Shown here: one piece after another, positions 46,404-59,794 of the stretch | Position numbering within the stretch: position 1 is the stretch's first letter | Layout of the letters: every line of letters starts with the position of its first letter | From: Rusavskia elegans | Taxonomy: Eukaryota > Ascomycota > Lecanoromycetes > Teloschistales > Teloschistaceae | DNA length: 64,000 nt | Direction: 5' to 3' | NCBI GenBank assembly: GCA_011316305.1 | Contig: SAUG01000006.1 | Location: 1-64,000, forward strand | Notes under the pieces: model-generated | The model's database searches: none | Told to the model about the DNA's origin: nothing | Seen by the model: only the letters and a program-made list of their open reading frames with translations | Program-made: the position numbers and the translations under genes

Positions 46404-47694
46404 TTTGCGTATCCTCCACCGGGACAAAAAGCTTGACAGTAGTTACGGAAGAAAGATGACAAGATCCCAGCTATATTGATCTTACGGACTCCCTTGAGCT
46501 GTGAAGGTATTGTTCCAGGGTGTTACACGGCTTTCCTGAACACAGTCTTAGTACCTGTCGTCTTACCTTCGCTGTGCCTTGCGGCTATGGTCGAATGAGA
46601 CTGGTATCTTCCACGGACGAGTGCCAACGGCACGAAGTCTTTCGCGGTACACCAGATCGGCCATGATAGACGGGCTGAAGTATTGCCCATGACCAAGCTA
46701 GGGCCTTAAGTAGGTTGATATGTTCCTGGGTATTGCATCAAGATTGATAGAGTTGTTAATGATTACCTGTGTATTTCCTCGAAATGCAGATTCGAAGCAG
46801 AGCTTGTATGCACTAATGCTATTGTCTTTTTTGCGAGCCTCCGAGACGCTCATCATACCTCGCTAGGACTTTTCGAAGGCCAGCAGCAGCCCGTTCGTTG
46901 CTGGTAGAAAAATGTGTGGGCCCCATTCGAAGGGGAAGCACCCACCCCATCGTAGCTCTGATTCTACCGATGAGCACAGTACAGCCGTACCGTGTCACAA
47001 CACTAAAGGCTGGACGTTGGTGGGAGAAGACTAACGCGGGGGTGGTTGCGGCATGGAGTGAGGAGCATCAGAAAAGGTCCGTTGAGGTGATACTTCTGCA
47101 CCAGTCCTCAGAAGCCTGGCCAACAGAACTTCCCGAAACAGTAAGGTCCCGGAATAACTTCGGGTCGACGTGATTACCCCTGAATATTCGTACCCTTCGT
47201 TCCATCGTACGACTCTTGTGGCTATCTGCTCTCTTACTCTCCTACTTTGATTCTTACGGGCAGAAAGTTTACAGTACGTACGTCATCCGATGTCATTGTT
47301 GACTCGGAGTCAATGTATTCAAGATTTTGATTGGTTGTAATGATCCCGACTTCCCTCAAGTCGGTGACTATTGATGATAACTCAAAGTAGAGGTGGAAGA
47401 GTAACGTGTCAGACGACGTATATCTTAACTTCTGCTAATGGGGCGAGCCATCCTTCGTTGATAATACGTGATAACGGTTTACTACTGGACTTTGCCGAAC
47501 CGTTTGCTCCTGATTTGGAGCCCCGCGTTTGGATAGACTGGTGGTGCAGCTTGCAGCTTGCGCTTTGTATGTTTGGCTGGAGTTGATGACTGGTCCATAT
47601 GGCTTGCGTACTCATATTTCGTTGAATGGCTGGTGGCGAGATCCAGGGCTTATGCTGGGCGCTGTGAATGGAGTTTGTGCCTCGTATCTAGGAC
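46404..47694. other. Intergenic region, no supported gene
   Basis: 1.3 kb between the decayed gene and the 3' end of DPM1. A 91-codon open frame at 46898-47173 has no signature. No tRNA or repeat was recognised. Confidence 0.4.
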
Positions 47695-48588
<894 letters not shown>

Positions 48589-49063
48589 ATTCTTGGTCAG
48601 TTGAAAGGAATGTTACGGTGACAGAAGGGTCGGGAAATGAATGACAAATGGTCAGAGCTGGATTTGTTGAAATCAACGGACCATCGAAGTCGCAGTACCG
48701 ACATAGGGACTCGAAATCCAATTCAAGCTAGACCCCTTTAGGTACTCAACGATTCGAATAGTCCATGGCAGCACTTCTCTACATGATCTAAAAGGAGTCG
48801 TTCATGCCTAACTGCTGAACGTATTCCGTCGTACGTGTTTCAAAATCCGAATGGTTGTTTCTCATTGCCTAAGGCTGCTTCGTGGAATCCTTTCCTGTTC
48901 TCCTTTCAAAGAACTGTACAACCATGCCAAACACAATTCACCATGGCTAACTCATCATTATTTTCTTGTGAACCAAGTGCTTTCTCCAACTCATCTATAA
49001 TCATCATTTTCAATCACCAATCTCTATCATCTAATTAAGTCCACATGCTGTACGTCCATTACA
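48589..49063. other. Intergenic spacer, nothing seen
   Basis: 475 bases upstream of DPM1 and downstream of the Ser/Thr-rich gene, all on the minus strand. No feature recognised. Confidence 0.4.
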
Positions 49064-50077
49064 TCACCCCTTTTTCCACCAAGCCAAATCCCCATGATAA
49101 TTAAAAGTAACAATCGCTTCCATTCGACCAATCCGTAACAAGACCGACCATCGCCTACCGCTATGCTTCGAGGTATAGCACACCACTCTCAACCCTCCGG
49201 AATTTAGCTGCAGTGGAAGGGGCAGTGAGACGCTCTGTGAGGCAGTAACGGTGGGAGCGCGTGACGGGGCGGGACTACTCGTAGTAGAGCTGCTAGAGAT
49301 GTTAGAAAGCCTCCGGTGTCTTGGTGATGTGTTAGAAGCGGAAGAGAGGGTTGGCACTGGGAAGTGGAAGTGTCCAAAGCAGGACTGACAACAGGGGTAA
49401 TTGAAGGTGCTGGAAACAGAACTTACCAGGGCAGGGGCGGCCGTCGCTGTGTCCGTCGCCGTCGCTGTATCCGTCGCCGTTGTGTCAGCTGCAGTCGTGG
49501 TGTCGGTTGCAGTCGTGGTCTCTGATGCGGTCGTTGTTTCCGCCGTAGTCGTTTCCGCCGTAGTCGTTGTCGGTTCGGTAGTCGTTGTGTCCGAGGTGAT
49601 AGTTGATGGCGTCACTACTTCTGAAGTGGAAGTCTCAACCGCGGTGGTAGAAACCTCGGTATCAGCTGTTGGGAGAGGATTGATAGAAGACATCGAAGAT
49701 TCGGAGGAGATGGAACTCTCGGTCGAAGAAAGGGCGCTGGTGATGGAGCTCTCAACCGAGGACATGGAGCTGGTTTCAGAAGAGAGAGTGCTGGTTGGGC
49801 TTGGAAGAGGGTTGGTGGTGCTGGTGACGTCTGTGTTGGGGGTTGGGTTGGCCAGAGCACGAGTGCAAGGGTTGCCCTCTGGACCAGGCTCGCCTTCTAC
49901 AGGGTAGCAGGCTGGGTTTTGGGCGGGCCAAGCAGCGACGGGGCCCTCGGAGTCGGTGGTAACGTAAGATTGGACTGTGTTACCTTCGTATCTCTGAGTC
50001 TCTTGTGGCCTTGGCACGGCTGCGATCAGGATGGGGCTGGCGGCCAATGCCACGGCGACCAGAGTGCGGAAAGACAT
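49064..50077 (-). CDS. Secreted Ser/Thr-rich (cell-wall type) protein
   Basis: The start at 50077 gives a clear signal peptide (MSFRTLVAVALAASPILIAA). A short domain with two Cys follows (NPACYPVEGEPGPEGNPC), then about 150 residues of Ser/Thr with degenerate repeats. The stretch near residues 165-215 cycles TTTAE, TTTATD and TATATD, a typical O-mannosylated stalk. A GTAAGT directly after ...AAPAL suggests an intron whose acceptor I could not fix, so the last 120 residues of the simple reading may be wrong. No GPI-attachment signal is certain. Probably a cell-wall or surface protein; no enzymatic domain. The repeat tract is likely to vary in length between strains. Confidence 0.6.
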   Translation of the reverse strand: MSFRTLVAVALAASPILIAAVPRPQETQRYEGNTVQSYVTTDSEGPVAAWPAQNPACYPVEGEPGPEGNPCTRALANPTPNTDVTSTTNPLPSPTSTLSSETSSMSSVESSITSALSSTESSISSESSMSSINPLPTADTEVSTTAVETSTSEVVTPSTITSDTTTTEPTTTTAETTTAETTTASETTTATDTTTAADTTATDTATATDTATAAPALVSSVSSTFNYPCCQSCFGHFHFPVPTLSSASNTSPRHRRLSNISSSSTTSSPAPSRAPTVTASQSVSLPLPLQLNSGGLRVVCYTSKHSGRRWSVLLRIGRMEAIVTFNYHGDLAWWKKG

Positions 50078-53000
50078 GTTGAGTGAAAGATCGGGTAATG
50101 TTCGAAGCGAGTGACTGGAATTAGGTAGAACAAGATTGGGAATTGGGGACGAAGAAAGAAAGAAAGAGGATACGACGAGACATCTTCATATACCCTTCCA
50201 GCCTGTCTATCGGCAATCGATGATGATAACTATCCATAATAATCACATATAGGAGGCTTGTCAACTGGCGTATGTCAAGACTGGTAACGCCAGTGACATG
50301 TGGTGGAACCATGGACACCTCCTTTGGCTTGGAGATCTTCCAACGGGTCCACTGGAGATTTGATGGAATTCCCTCAATGGCGCCCGTGGATCAACCACAG
50401 CCGATTCTCATATCAGTTGATGCTGTCCGAACGGATGTCAACCTCAACGAATCGTGACTGTATACCAAATTTCCCAGACACCCACCAGCCACCAGTCCAA
50501 ATGGCTTGTTTGTGTCGCAATGACTGATCTGAGTGGAGACTCTTATTCAATCCATATGCTATGCCGACCATAGTCCACCTTTGAATATGACGAGAGGAAA
50601 GTGTGGTCATGACCATTTTCGGGTACAAGAACTTGGGACGACGGGACCATTGGAGCCTCTGTTGGCGCCATTGGGGATTCTTTGAGAAATGTGCGACGAA
50701 AGTGCTGATGTCAGGAAGAGTCACTCACTTTGTTGTAATTGTTGAGGACGATCGGTGTACACAGATGCAAAAGGGATAATCGAGCCGGGACATAATCCCA
50801 TCGAGACACGGCCATGTCTGGTAGACCATGGATTCCGGCAGTGCTTGTGGTATACGTAAACTGGTCCTCCCTTTCCATGATGCTCATTTGAGGCTGGCAC
50901 AAGCTCAGTTTGCAGTCTTGTTCGTCTGTCCCGAGCTTGTAGAGAAACGAAAATCCAGATCAAAAAACGTTTTGGTTGATGTAGAAGCGACGATGTAACA
51001 TCTCTCGTAGAATAGCATATTGGGAGTAACGGGTCGTTGGCAAAGATGTTAAACGAGAACCTCCCCACCGCACCATTTCTCTCGCTGCTGTCCCACACTA
51101 AGATCTCTCTTTCTCGACACTTCCTTTCCGGATTGTAACGTTGTCGTTGCCACTTACAACAACCAAATCGAAGGCAATGTCTAGTAGTTCTCGAGTGGGG
51201 AGATATGGTGGATTACAACCAATCAGATACATATGGACAGCGGTTCATTGTTTCACACCCAAGCTCACTCGACTGTGGGATATTTAAGCCGAATCCCGCA
51301 TGTATGAATCCCTGGTTAAAGTCAGGCACTTCTCAATGCGAATACGTAGCAGAGTATCTGTGCGACACTCTGCCTGCTCGCATGTACTAGACATGTTGTC
51401 TGTCAATGAAAGAGCTATGGTTAGAAGGATTAGAAAGTAAGCTCGGCAGCATGATGCTGTGGAACGGCGCCAGTCCTTGCACATATCGGGAAGCCCAAGT
51501 TCCGACCGGAGACCGTTGATAGGTTGGGGAACAGTAGTCTCACAGTCATCCCACAGAAATAGCGATGCTGACTGCAGGATCTTGCATTGGGGACCCGAGT
51601 GATGATTGGCCACATACGACTTGACGTTGACGGCGTCTAGGAAACAGAAGCCAACACATGTAACATGCTGTGGAGAGGAAACAGGAAGAATTGAAGGCGC
51701 ATGACGACCCACCGTGACGAACCTACCATTTCGGAACGATGATGATTCTGCAGGCGCTCTCTGACGGCTGATTCAGCCAGTCAGCCATTCGGGGTAGACT
51801 CAGCCTCGATTCAATGTGGAGGACGCATGTACGACGCAGTCTTGTGCCCCGGTGCAGATCCTCAAACTAAAGGGGCGCAATCGATGCAGGCTTTTGAAGT
51901 GGACATGTAAGAGCGACCCGTATACTTCACACCAGGGTCTATTGAATGCAAGAATGCTCCCACCAAGTGCTACATGCGAGCGCTTGTCGGGGAGGTCTAT
52001 TGGTAGCGGGTCCAAATGGTGGTATTCGAGGTTCTGGCTGCGATGGGAGGCAGATAAGATGATGGCACGCATCAGGTCAAAGTACTAGTGGATAGGCTGG
52101 AGGAATGCGGCCAGCAATGAGGCCTGGCGAAGTGATTTATTACTTGGTCGGATGGATGGGTACATGCATCTTGTTGTACAAGTGCTGACGAAGCAACGGT
52201 CGTAGAGGAGTAGTACTAGTAGATCGGTTTGTTGAATCAAGAGTGCTGATGCCGAGTGTACGGTAGAGTGAGAGCCTTATCGGTAGGTTGAGGAGACCGA
52301 CTTACTCCCTAAGGACTTTGTCAGCTTCATAGTCATCTCGTACTGGATTCGGGTCAGAAAAGGTGCCTACAGTCCTCCCCCACGCCAACACTCGGATGTT
52401 GGTAACACGACGCTTTCAGAGCCGTTGAGCCGGGAAACGCATCTCAGACTCCATATTATGCGAGTATTGTTGTCTCAGGGTCTCTGAGCATGCGGCAGCC
52501 GCATTGGACTGTCTCCAAATGGAAGTTGAACACTCGCGGGAGAAGACCGAATTGGGTGCTGGAGACTGCCAAGCCATGTCGATCCTGCCGAATACGCCAA
52601 GAATGACGCCCACAAGGCTTCCAATCACCACCTCCATGGGTATGGCTATGCGCTCCAAGGAATTCATGGACAAGGATGTTTGCCATCTAGGTGGATACTT
52701 GATACCAATGAAGCCTGGACACAACCTGCGGCATAGACATGCCTTTCGGAGCTCCAGATTGGGAAGAATGGGAAGAGAGGATCAACAAGGCGATTTACAG
52801 GCACACGTGAGATACAACCCGGAGAGTGTGGCAGTTGTTGTACACTCGGTACTAAGTCCAATATATTTACATTATTCATGGTGCCAAGCCAGGTCCATGG
52901 GACTCGTGTCTATTTACAAGATCGAGCTGCAGCCGGAGCGGAGCTCACGTATTTGGTGTATCGTATCATCCCCTCCTGTGGACGCCCAATGTAATGCTTT

Positions 53001-53374
53001 CCAAACATGTTCAACGCCAAGTCAGGTCGGTCCCTCGAGCCAGTAATCCCACTCGGTAGAAGAAATCGGCATATCCTTGATCATCACGCTCGTAATGCAT
53101 AAAGCGGCCAAGCCAGTAAACCATACCAAATGACAGGGCAAGAAAAGAAAAGTCTCGGTGTATTTGATGAGAATCCGGCTGACCATCTTGGCGGCCGTGT
53201 TTGGGGAATGAGCTGGTGACAGATAGTTGCCATAGAAAATGATGTCCCGGTGCTCGTTCGATTGCAGATACAGAACCACCCAGATAGTCTATTCTCTTCT
53301 TTCAATAATAAATTACAAGAAGCAAAATCTTCAGTCGTGATCGGTCGTCATTCGAGCCCGGGTCCGAGCAGGTT
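50078..53374. other. Long intergenic region, no supported gene
   Basis: 3.3 kb upstream of the Ser/Thr-rich gene and downstream of the kinase. Minus-strand frames at 52416-52724 and 53022-53279 each contain one hydrophobic segment (VVIGSLVGVILGVFG; FLFLPCHLVWFTGLAAL). No splice model joins them to a known family. Part of 53.0-53.37 kb is probably kinase 3' UTR. No repeats or tRNAs recognised. Confidence 0.4.
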
Positions 53375-54698
53375 CTAACATACCTGGACGGCCTCGGAGT
53401 TGGTTGGAGGTGTCATCGCTTTGGGTAATGGATCCAGAGGAATGAAGTTGCCGTAGTAGTTGATGGGCGGCGCCGGTACGTATGGCGATATTTGGGTTTG
53501 GCATACCTCATACAGTGCCGGTTCATTGGACGCGTCCGAGAACACGGAGCCTTCGTCCGAAGAGGCAGACCGATTCGAAGAGATCGCGAACCCTGGCTCC
53601 TGCGCCACACTTGGACGGTGGCGTGGAGAAGACGCCGGTGTGTAAGGTGCCGTTGGGTACTGCTGGAATGGGTTGGCCGCTTCCGGGATGGCTTCGAACA
53701 GAATGTCCGAGACGCAGTCGCTCTCGGGCGGGGGGGTGAGAGGCATGGCGGTTGGACGATTGGTAAACCGGGGGCATTTGATGATCAAGTCCCGAAGCTC
53801 AGGTATACTTATCCTCCTCCTCGGATCACATTCAAAGATGCGCCTCAGGATTGAGTCAAGCTCCGGAGAAAGGGGCAAAATCGAACTCAAGAAACGGGGG
53901 TTCTTCAGATAAGCCCGGAATGTCGAATCATCAATGGCAGCACGTTTCCACGGATTCCGCCCGCAAGTGAGGTTCACTAATATGATGCCCAAGCTCCACA
54001 CATCATTGGGTCCGGAGGCGTAGTATGGAGAACTGGATGAAGACTGCTGACATTCTGTACAGCCTTGGTTAGCATGCTCGAAATTAGACCACAGGGGCTG
54101 CAACCGTACCTGGTGACATGTAGAAGGTTGAGCCACACCCAAAATCCGATGTGATGTGATCCCTGGTAGCGAGGCCAAAGTCTGCAAGCTTGACGGTCAA
54201 GCCTCCGTCGGTGACCAAGATGTTTTCCGGCTTCAAGTCCCGATGGTAAATCCCAATGGAATGGCAGAAAAGGACGGCGTCCAGAATCTGCAGAAACGCA
54301 CGTTTGGCCATGAAATCATTACCCAAATAATGGCCGCTTTCGGTGATATTGGAGAACAGGTCACCTTCGGGGCAGAATTCGAGGACTACAAAGGTGCAGT
54401 CGTAGGAGTCCATAATCTTGACCAGGGACACGACGTTTGGGTGATGGCTAGCCTCATGATGTAGCTGGATCTCTCGTTGCTGGAATTTGCGTTGCCTCTC
54501 GTCCAGGCCGACCTTGTTCAATGCTTTGACTGCGTAAGGGATATTGGTGTGTATGTCGACAGCGGTGTACACCACACCATAAGCTCCCACACCGAGAATA
54601 CCAGTCAATTCCAGCCGGTTGGCCAAGACAAGTCCCAAGCGATCTTCCGGAGTGCAGATTCCAAACAGTGGTGGTGATGGTGGAGGTGTCAACAACAT
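53375..54698 (-). CDS. Ran1/Pat1-like serine/threonine kinase
   Basis: Protein kinase of the Ran1/Ksp1 group, whose fission-yeast member represses mating and meiosis. Exon 1 is 54110-54698, the intron 54055-54109, and exon 2 53375-54054, giving 422 residues. Motifs: Gly loop GVGAYGVVY, VAIK-type YAVKALNK, catalytic HRDLKPEN, metal site DFGLATRD, activation segment GCGSTFYMSPE (the intron splits the P-E codons), and DVWSLGIILVNLTCGRNPW, ending with CDPRRRISIPELRDL. All catalytic residues are present. The C-terminal 120 residues are disordered, rich in Pro and Ser. The last codons include CAG|GTATGT, a strong donor four codons before the stop. A further 3' exon starting near 53300 is possible but unproven. 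Confidence 0.9.
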
Positions 54699-57600
54699 AT
54701 CACGTTTGGGGCCTCGGGAAGAGTCAACAGAAAGAAAGAAAGCTTCTTGAACTCCTGCGGCTTTGGACCAGTTGTCTTGAGTGACTCTTGCGCACGTTAA
54801 TTAGAAGTGACAGCTCAGTTCAAGGCCGGCTGCATAGAAACACCGAGGGATTAAAAGGCCGCTCTATAGACAGGTGCCCGGATGTGGTGAAGGAGTGATT
54901 GAATGAGAAGGAAGAGAATGGAAGGGGCACGGGTTGGTGATGACGAGTGAAGCGGAATGTAGAGCAAGGTGAAGGAGCGAGCCTTGCGTGTTGTACGATT
55001 ATTATTATTATTATTATGGTCACGACAAAGAGTGAGGACGGTGGTTGGAGGCGGATGGGTAGGATTGGTGATGTACGCATAGCCTGGTAGGTACGCGGAC
55101 TCTGATACGACGATTGAGCCATAGCAGGGCTAAGGGGGATTAGGGTGTGACATGTAGAAGCGAGAGAGGCAGGGCGAGGTCAGGGATGGCGCCCTAATGC
55201 AGAACGGGACGCAGATTGGAGCAACGACCAGGTGGGACGACAAGAAGAAGGCTGCGGCTAAAAGGGTGACGAGGATCTGGAAGCGGAGCAGCAGGCAGGG
55301 GGCGTGGAAGGGACAGATTTCACGACGGTTGGTCGTGCACGGCTGCTTTCGGAAGGGGGAGCAAGAGTAGCCTGTCCCTGCTGGGAGATGCAGAGAGTCG
55401 CTTCGTACCGCCGTGGACAGATGGATCATGGATGTGATAAACAGAGGTTGGCTAGTGGCTGCTACTGCTGGAGCCTGCGGACCCTGTCTCTTGCAGCCAG
55501 GGAAGAGGTTGGTGGGTCAGCAAAGCCAGCCAGTGGCGAGGGTCCGCCATGAAAAGCCATGGCGAATGAGTAATTGGTGTCGGAGGATGGCATGCGGCGT
55601 CCCTACGTCGTACGTTTCCAACACCGCGGCCGTTGGTAACCGTGCCCGTGTCCCTCGTGACGCTGCTAAGAATTGCTACGGCGGCAGAAGCCGGCATGAA
55701 TGAGTCGTCGATCAGCAGAAAGTAACGCCGACGCTGCATGTATCACTTGATGATTTTGCCTTTCGTGATCCCTTCCCTTCCGTGTCTGACATACTTTTGG
55801 TCCACATATGGATGACGCAGCGAGCACCAGCAACAAGGTAGCCTTGACAGCAGTGGAGTTTTGGCCAAGGAAGAATCCGATCCTTTCCCGAGCTTATAGG
55901 AGAGCCAGGAATCCAGGCGCTCAAAGTCCAGGCTGACTGACTCGACGGCAAATTAGCTCGGCGTCATCCAGAACGGACAATTCGAAGACCCATAGGCAAT
56001 TTTAGCTGCCACGGTGGCGTTTCTTTCGTTGCAGCCTGAGGTGCGCTACCGTTCAACAAGAAGGACGTTGGTTGGTATGTTGGAGTTGTGGTAGTGTTCG
56101 AGTCGGATGCGTGTCACCTGACACATCCATCAGCATGATGATCATCTTCCATGACTGCTTTCCGGTACCAGAGGATCACGATGCTTGTCTCCTCCCAACG
56201 GAAAGTCGGAGACGTATCTTGCGGCTTGTTTTCCGGAAGCGCCTTGACAGTCTCATGAAGACGGCCAAGTGCGTTCAATTTCCCTTCCGACGCTATCCGA
56301 TCCTTCTCCAGCCTCGTTTGCCTGGACTCCAGGAAATGAGGCGGAGAAGACACATGGATTATACGATTGGTCAAACCTGCAAATCACGTTACCCTTTCGT
56401 AGGGGGCTCATAGTCGTTAGTTACCGAGAGGCGAACGACACAGTTCAGTGTGACCAATCAGACGATCGAATTAATACATAACAGCTCTAATTCTAGCGGT
56501 GGGCGCCATTGGCACCCAAAAATACCGGATCTCCCCAAAAAGGGAAGGCTGCGTATTAAAAGACCCCTGGCGGCTGAGGTACCTTCGTCATTGGCGCATC
56601 GCAGTTGATCACGATTCCATACCAGAGGTACCGATAATTTGTTACACTAGAGTGGAATATTTTCAGGCAGTGGGTAAGGTAAGGTACAACGGTACCAATT
56701 CATCCCAGCACGGCAATGTGCCTTCCTACTAGCAGCCGTTGAGAAAGTAAATCACTGTGATTGCAGATTCTCCTTGGAGATGGGAGCGCATCGGGAGATG
56801 ACATATGTACAGATACGATGATCGGAGCAGTTGTTGGCATCCCATCTGTCTGGAAGCGGCTCTGGTGATCACCACATTTCGCTATTCTCGTGCTATCCGC
56901 ACTACAACCCACCGTTGTCACCCGCGCCAAATCTCCGAGCCTGCGACGAGAAGGTCAATCATTCGTAGATGGCCTGGAGGACTTGCACACCGCCAGTTCG
57001 CCCGACCAGATCTGTCGTGTCACGACATCGTCCTTGATGCGCCAATCACCCCACCATCTCATCTCATGCACGCCATGACCCTACGAAAAACGACGCTATT
57101 AGAGAACCAATCGCCCCATATCCCACCTGCGCCGAGTCCGACGTCGCTGTCGTGAGACGTGAGGCAATGGTGGGCCTACGGATCACGCCTCGGGTGGGTT
57201 TGACGTCGTTTACGACAAACTTCCTTGGGTCACCACCCACCACACCCATATCCGAATCTCCAGTCGCTCGATCCGTCCCTGCACTTTCGTCCGAGCATGG
57301 GACCGACGATCAGCCGCGGGTCCTCCAACAAGTCCTCCAGCTGACGACAGCATACTGTGTTGTACCACACTGTTCGCGCTGTAACGCCCTGGCGCTCGAA
57401 CTTTCGTTGCTTCAGCCTTTACCTGTCACACCATGGTGCTGTACACCGCTTGCACGTAGATCATGCATCCTCTGGCTTATTATTATTCCCGAGCCGTTCG
57501 TCATGTACCAACAACCTAATAAGGGCAGGCCTTCAGCCGCTGTCACACCTCTTGCGTCTCTGTTACGACGATTGGCTCGCAGGACATCATGCCTTGTGCA

Positions 57601-58073
57601 TCTGCTTTTATGCTGTCGTTCCGGGCAAAGAAGCAAAGAAGACATAATCTCGCAGAGTTGCCCTTGACCTTTTCCTGCCTTCACGCTCCATGGTCGTACA
57701 TGTCATTCTCGTTCTCTCAGACGGGCCATATCTCCCACATATTAGGAGCATACGGCCATTTCCAGATTCTTTCAAAGTTCGGAACAAATGGCTAAAGCTT
57801 ATCATCTAAGGCGAAGCTTTCACCCTTCGAAAGACGATTAAGAAGTCAGCGCACATCGGTTCTCCCAGTTGTTCGGGACCAGACCCTCGGACCGATTCAA
57901 CAAATGCCTCGAGACTGGAGAGTTCCTCGGCGGAACCGCCTTGCCAAAAGCCGGGTGCATTCAGGCAATAAGATACCCACGTCACCGCTTGCCTATTACT
58001 TCGTTCAGGACATTATCATCTTGACGCCTTCAGCCTGAACCCTTTAGCAATCTCCTTTTCCTGGAAATCGCAG
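54699..58073. other. Long gene-poor region
   Basis: 3.4 kb with no frame I can assign. The left part is the kinase 5' region; it contains purine-rich runs (GAAAGAAAGAAAG near 54731) and an ATT microsatellite. Open frames of 80-171 codons (for example 57152-57667, plus strand) show no domain or splice continuity. Confidence 0.4.
54998..55017. repeat. ATT trinucleotide microsatellite
   Basis: Six uninterrupted ATT units plus AT, upstream of the kinase start. Likely length-variable between strains. Confidence 0.8.
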
Positions 58074-58352
58074 ATGGTAGCAAGAAGCAAGTCGAATCTT
58101 TTTTTTATGTTGATGAATCTACTTTTTCTTCTTCAAATTATTACCACGTTTTCGAACGCAGCTCTGTTCACTCAAGCCCATCATCCTGGTGTCCCAAGAA
58201 ATCATATTTTCTCAGTCCGAGTCGATGCGGAGATGGGAAATGCTGAGTTGAAACAGCACATCCGAAAAGCCATTGTCGAAATCCTTGACGCTGGGTCTGG
58301 AAGCAGCCAGATCCCTTTCTCTGCCTTTACTTCCCGTCGTACCCTAGGTTAA
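58074..58352 (+). CDS. Small putative secreted protein, function unknown
   Basis: 92-codon open frame. The first 29 residues form a convincing signal peptide: MVARSKSN, a hydrophobic core (LFFMLMNLLFLLQIITTF) and a likely cleavage after SNA. The predicted mature part (ALFTQAHHPGVPRNHIFSVR and following) is about 63 residues, with no cysteine and an amphipathic segment (ELKQHIRKAIVEILDAG). No family recognised. An oligo-T run just inside the frame could make the hydrophobic stretch fortuitous. No introns tested. A weak call in a gene-poor region. Confidence 0.3.
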   Translation: MVARSKSNLFFMLMNLLFLLQIITTFSNAALFTQAHHPGVPRNHIFSVRVDAEMGNAELKQHIRKAIVEILDAGSGSSQIPFSAFTSRRTLG

Positions 58353-58870
58353 CTTCAATCGATTTAAAAGGCTTAGGTCATTCTCTTGATGTTTTCGAAC
58401 AAGACTCCTTACGCTGTGAATCGACGATGTCGTGAAGGGCTCTGAAACCTCACTCATTTGGTCCCCGCCGGCGGAGATGTGGTATTTGCCGTAGCTCTAC
58501 CTGTTGTCGCGCGACAACCTTGCTCGTCGTGCGTAATATGAATCGCAATTTGGGCTATACAGCAATCACCAAAGAAGTCCCAAAGAGCCAATGAAAACAC
58601 ACAGTGGCTGTACGGTGAGAGCTTAGCAATCGTCTGATCGAAATGCTATATCGAGGTACCGACTACTGTACGCCTTCCATTGCGGTTGATTATCGATAGA
58701 CTCCGTAACGAGCCTCGGATGGTTCTCCGCATCAGCACAAGCCATGTAAATGACTTTGCTTTAATCTCCTCTCAGATCGGGAACGGACAATCCGAGTCGT
58801 TATTGACCTTTATTCCATTATACTACGCCCCGATCCCCCATAATTGCATCAATACCCTTCAGCTCAAAGC
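58353..58870. other. Intergenic region, nothing seen
   Basis: About 520 bases between the small secreted ORF and the SDR gene. No feature recognised. Confidence 0.4.
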
Positions 58871-59794
58871 TCACATGTTACGCCCCCCGGTGCACTGAAG
58901 TAGGAACCATGTCAGCATTCCGATCCACACAGATGAACGCAGCGAAACTCACCATAATCGTCTGCCCGTTGACATAACTAAACAATGGACTCGCCACCGC
59001 CAAGATCGCACTCGCGGCCTCCGTCGCCGTCCCCGGTCTTTTCAACGGTATATCAGCATACGCCCCCCGTCCCGCCGCTTCCTTCTGCGCCCTCGGTATC
59101 CCCAAAGCCACCTTCCCCCCATCCAGCGTCGTCACAAACGCGCCTTCCTCCTTCGCCACCGTCAAACTCGTCAATATATGCCCAAACGCCACCGTATTCG
59201 CCCTCACCCCGAACTGCGGGCCCCATTCCTTCGCAATCGTTTTCGTCAACCCCGTAACACCCGCCTTGGCGAGCCCGTAATTGGCTTGGCCCGCATTACC
59301 GTGGATATCAGACGTACTGCTGATATTGACGATACAGCGTGGCGCGCCATCCTTGACACGAAAATACGGCGCCGCGGCCCCGACGAGCTTGAAAGGAGCG
59401 GTATTGTGCAGCGCAAGAATAGTATCCCATTGTTTATCCGTCATCTTATGAATGACCCCATCCCACGTAAAGCCCGCATTGTTGACAATAACATGGATTT
59501 TGCCTCCGCCGAACTCGGCTGCTTTTTTGACGAGCGCGTCGATGTGGGTGCCGTCGAGCATGTCGCCCGGTACGGCGAGGGCTTTTCCGCCGGTGGAATT
59601 GATCGAGTGGGCGACGGAGTGGGCTTTTGTGCTGTCTATATCTTGGATGATGACGACACGCCTTCGCGAGCGAAGAGATGCGCGGTTTCGGCGCCGATGC
59701 CTTGGCCTGAGCCGGTTATTATGGCGACTTGGTTGTTGAGCATGCCTTGGGGGTAGAGGTGATTGGAGATTTGGGCGGCGCGTTGGGATGCCAT
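58871..59794 (-). pseudogene. Short-chain dehydrogenase/reductase (FabG-like) with a one-base frameshift
   Basis: NAD(P)-dependent oxidoreductase most like 3-oxoacyl-ACP reductases. Exon 1 is 58953-59794, the intron 58895-58952 (GTGAGT...TTCAG) and exon 2 58871-58894, ending in CTGGRNM, the classical FabG C-terminus. The cofactor loop is GSGQGIG, the structural NNAG motif is present, and the catalytic Ser and YGLAK (Y-x3-K) are intact. Near 59657-59661 the frame passes from LFAREG to VVIIQDID only if one base is missing; as written it runs into a stop within about ten codons. Exon 1 is 842 nt, one short of a multiple of three, consistent with a single deletion. Either a recent pseudogene or a sequence error; everything else is conserved. 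Confidence 0.65.

Noticed and set aside
46898..47173. 91-codon plus-strand frame
   Set aside because: No family signature and no supporting context.
53022..53279. 85-codon minus-strand frame with a hydrophobic segment
   Set aside because: It falls in the likely 3' UTR of the kinase and I could not join it to other exons of a known membrane protein.
57152..57667. 171-codon plus-strand frame with hydrophobic patches
   Set aside because: Composition looks non-coding and no domain or intron structure supports it.
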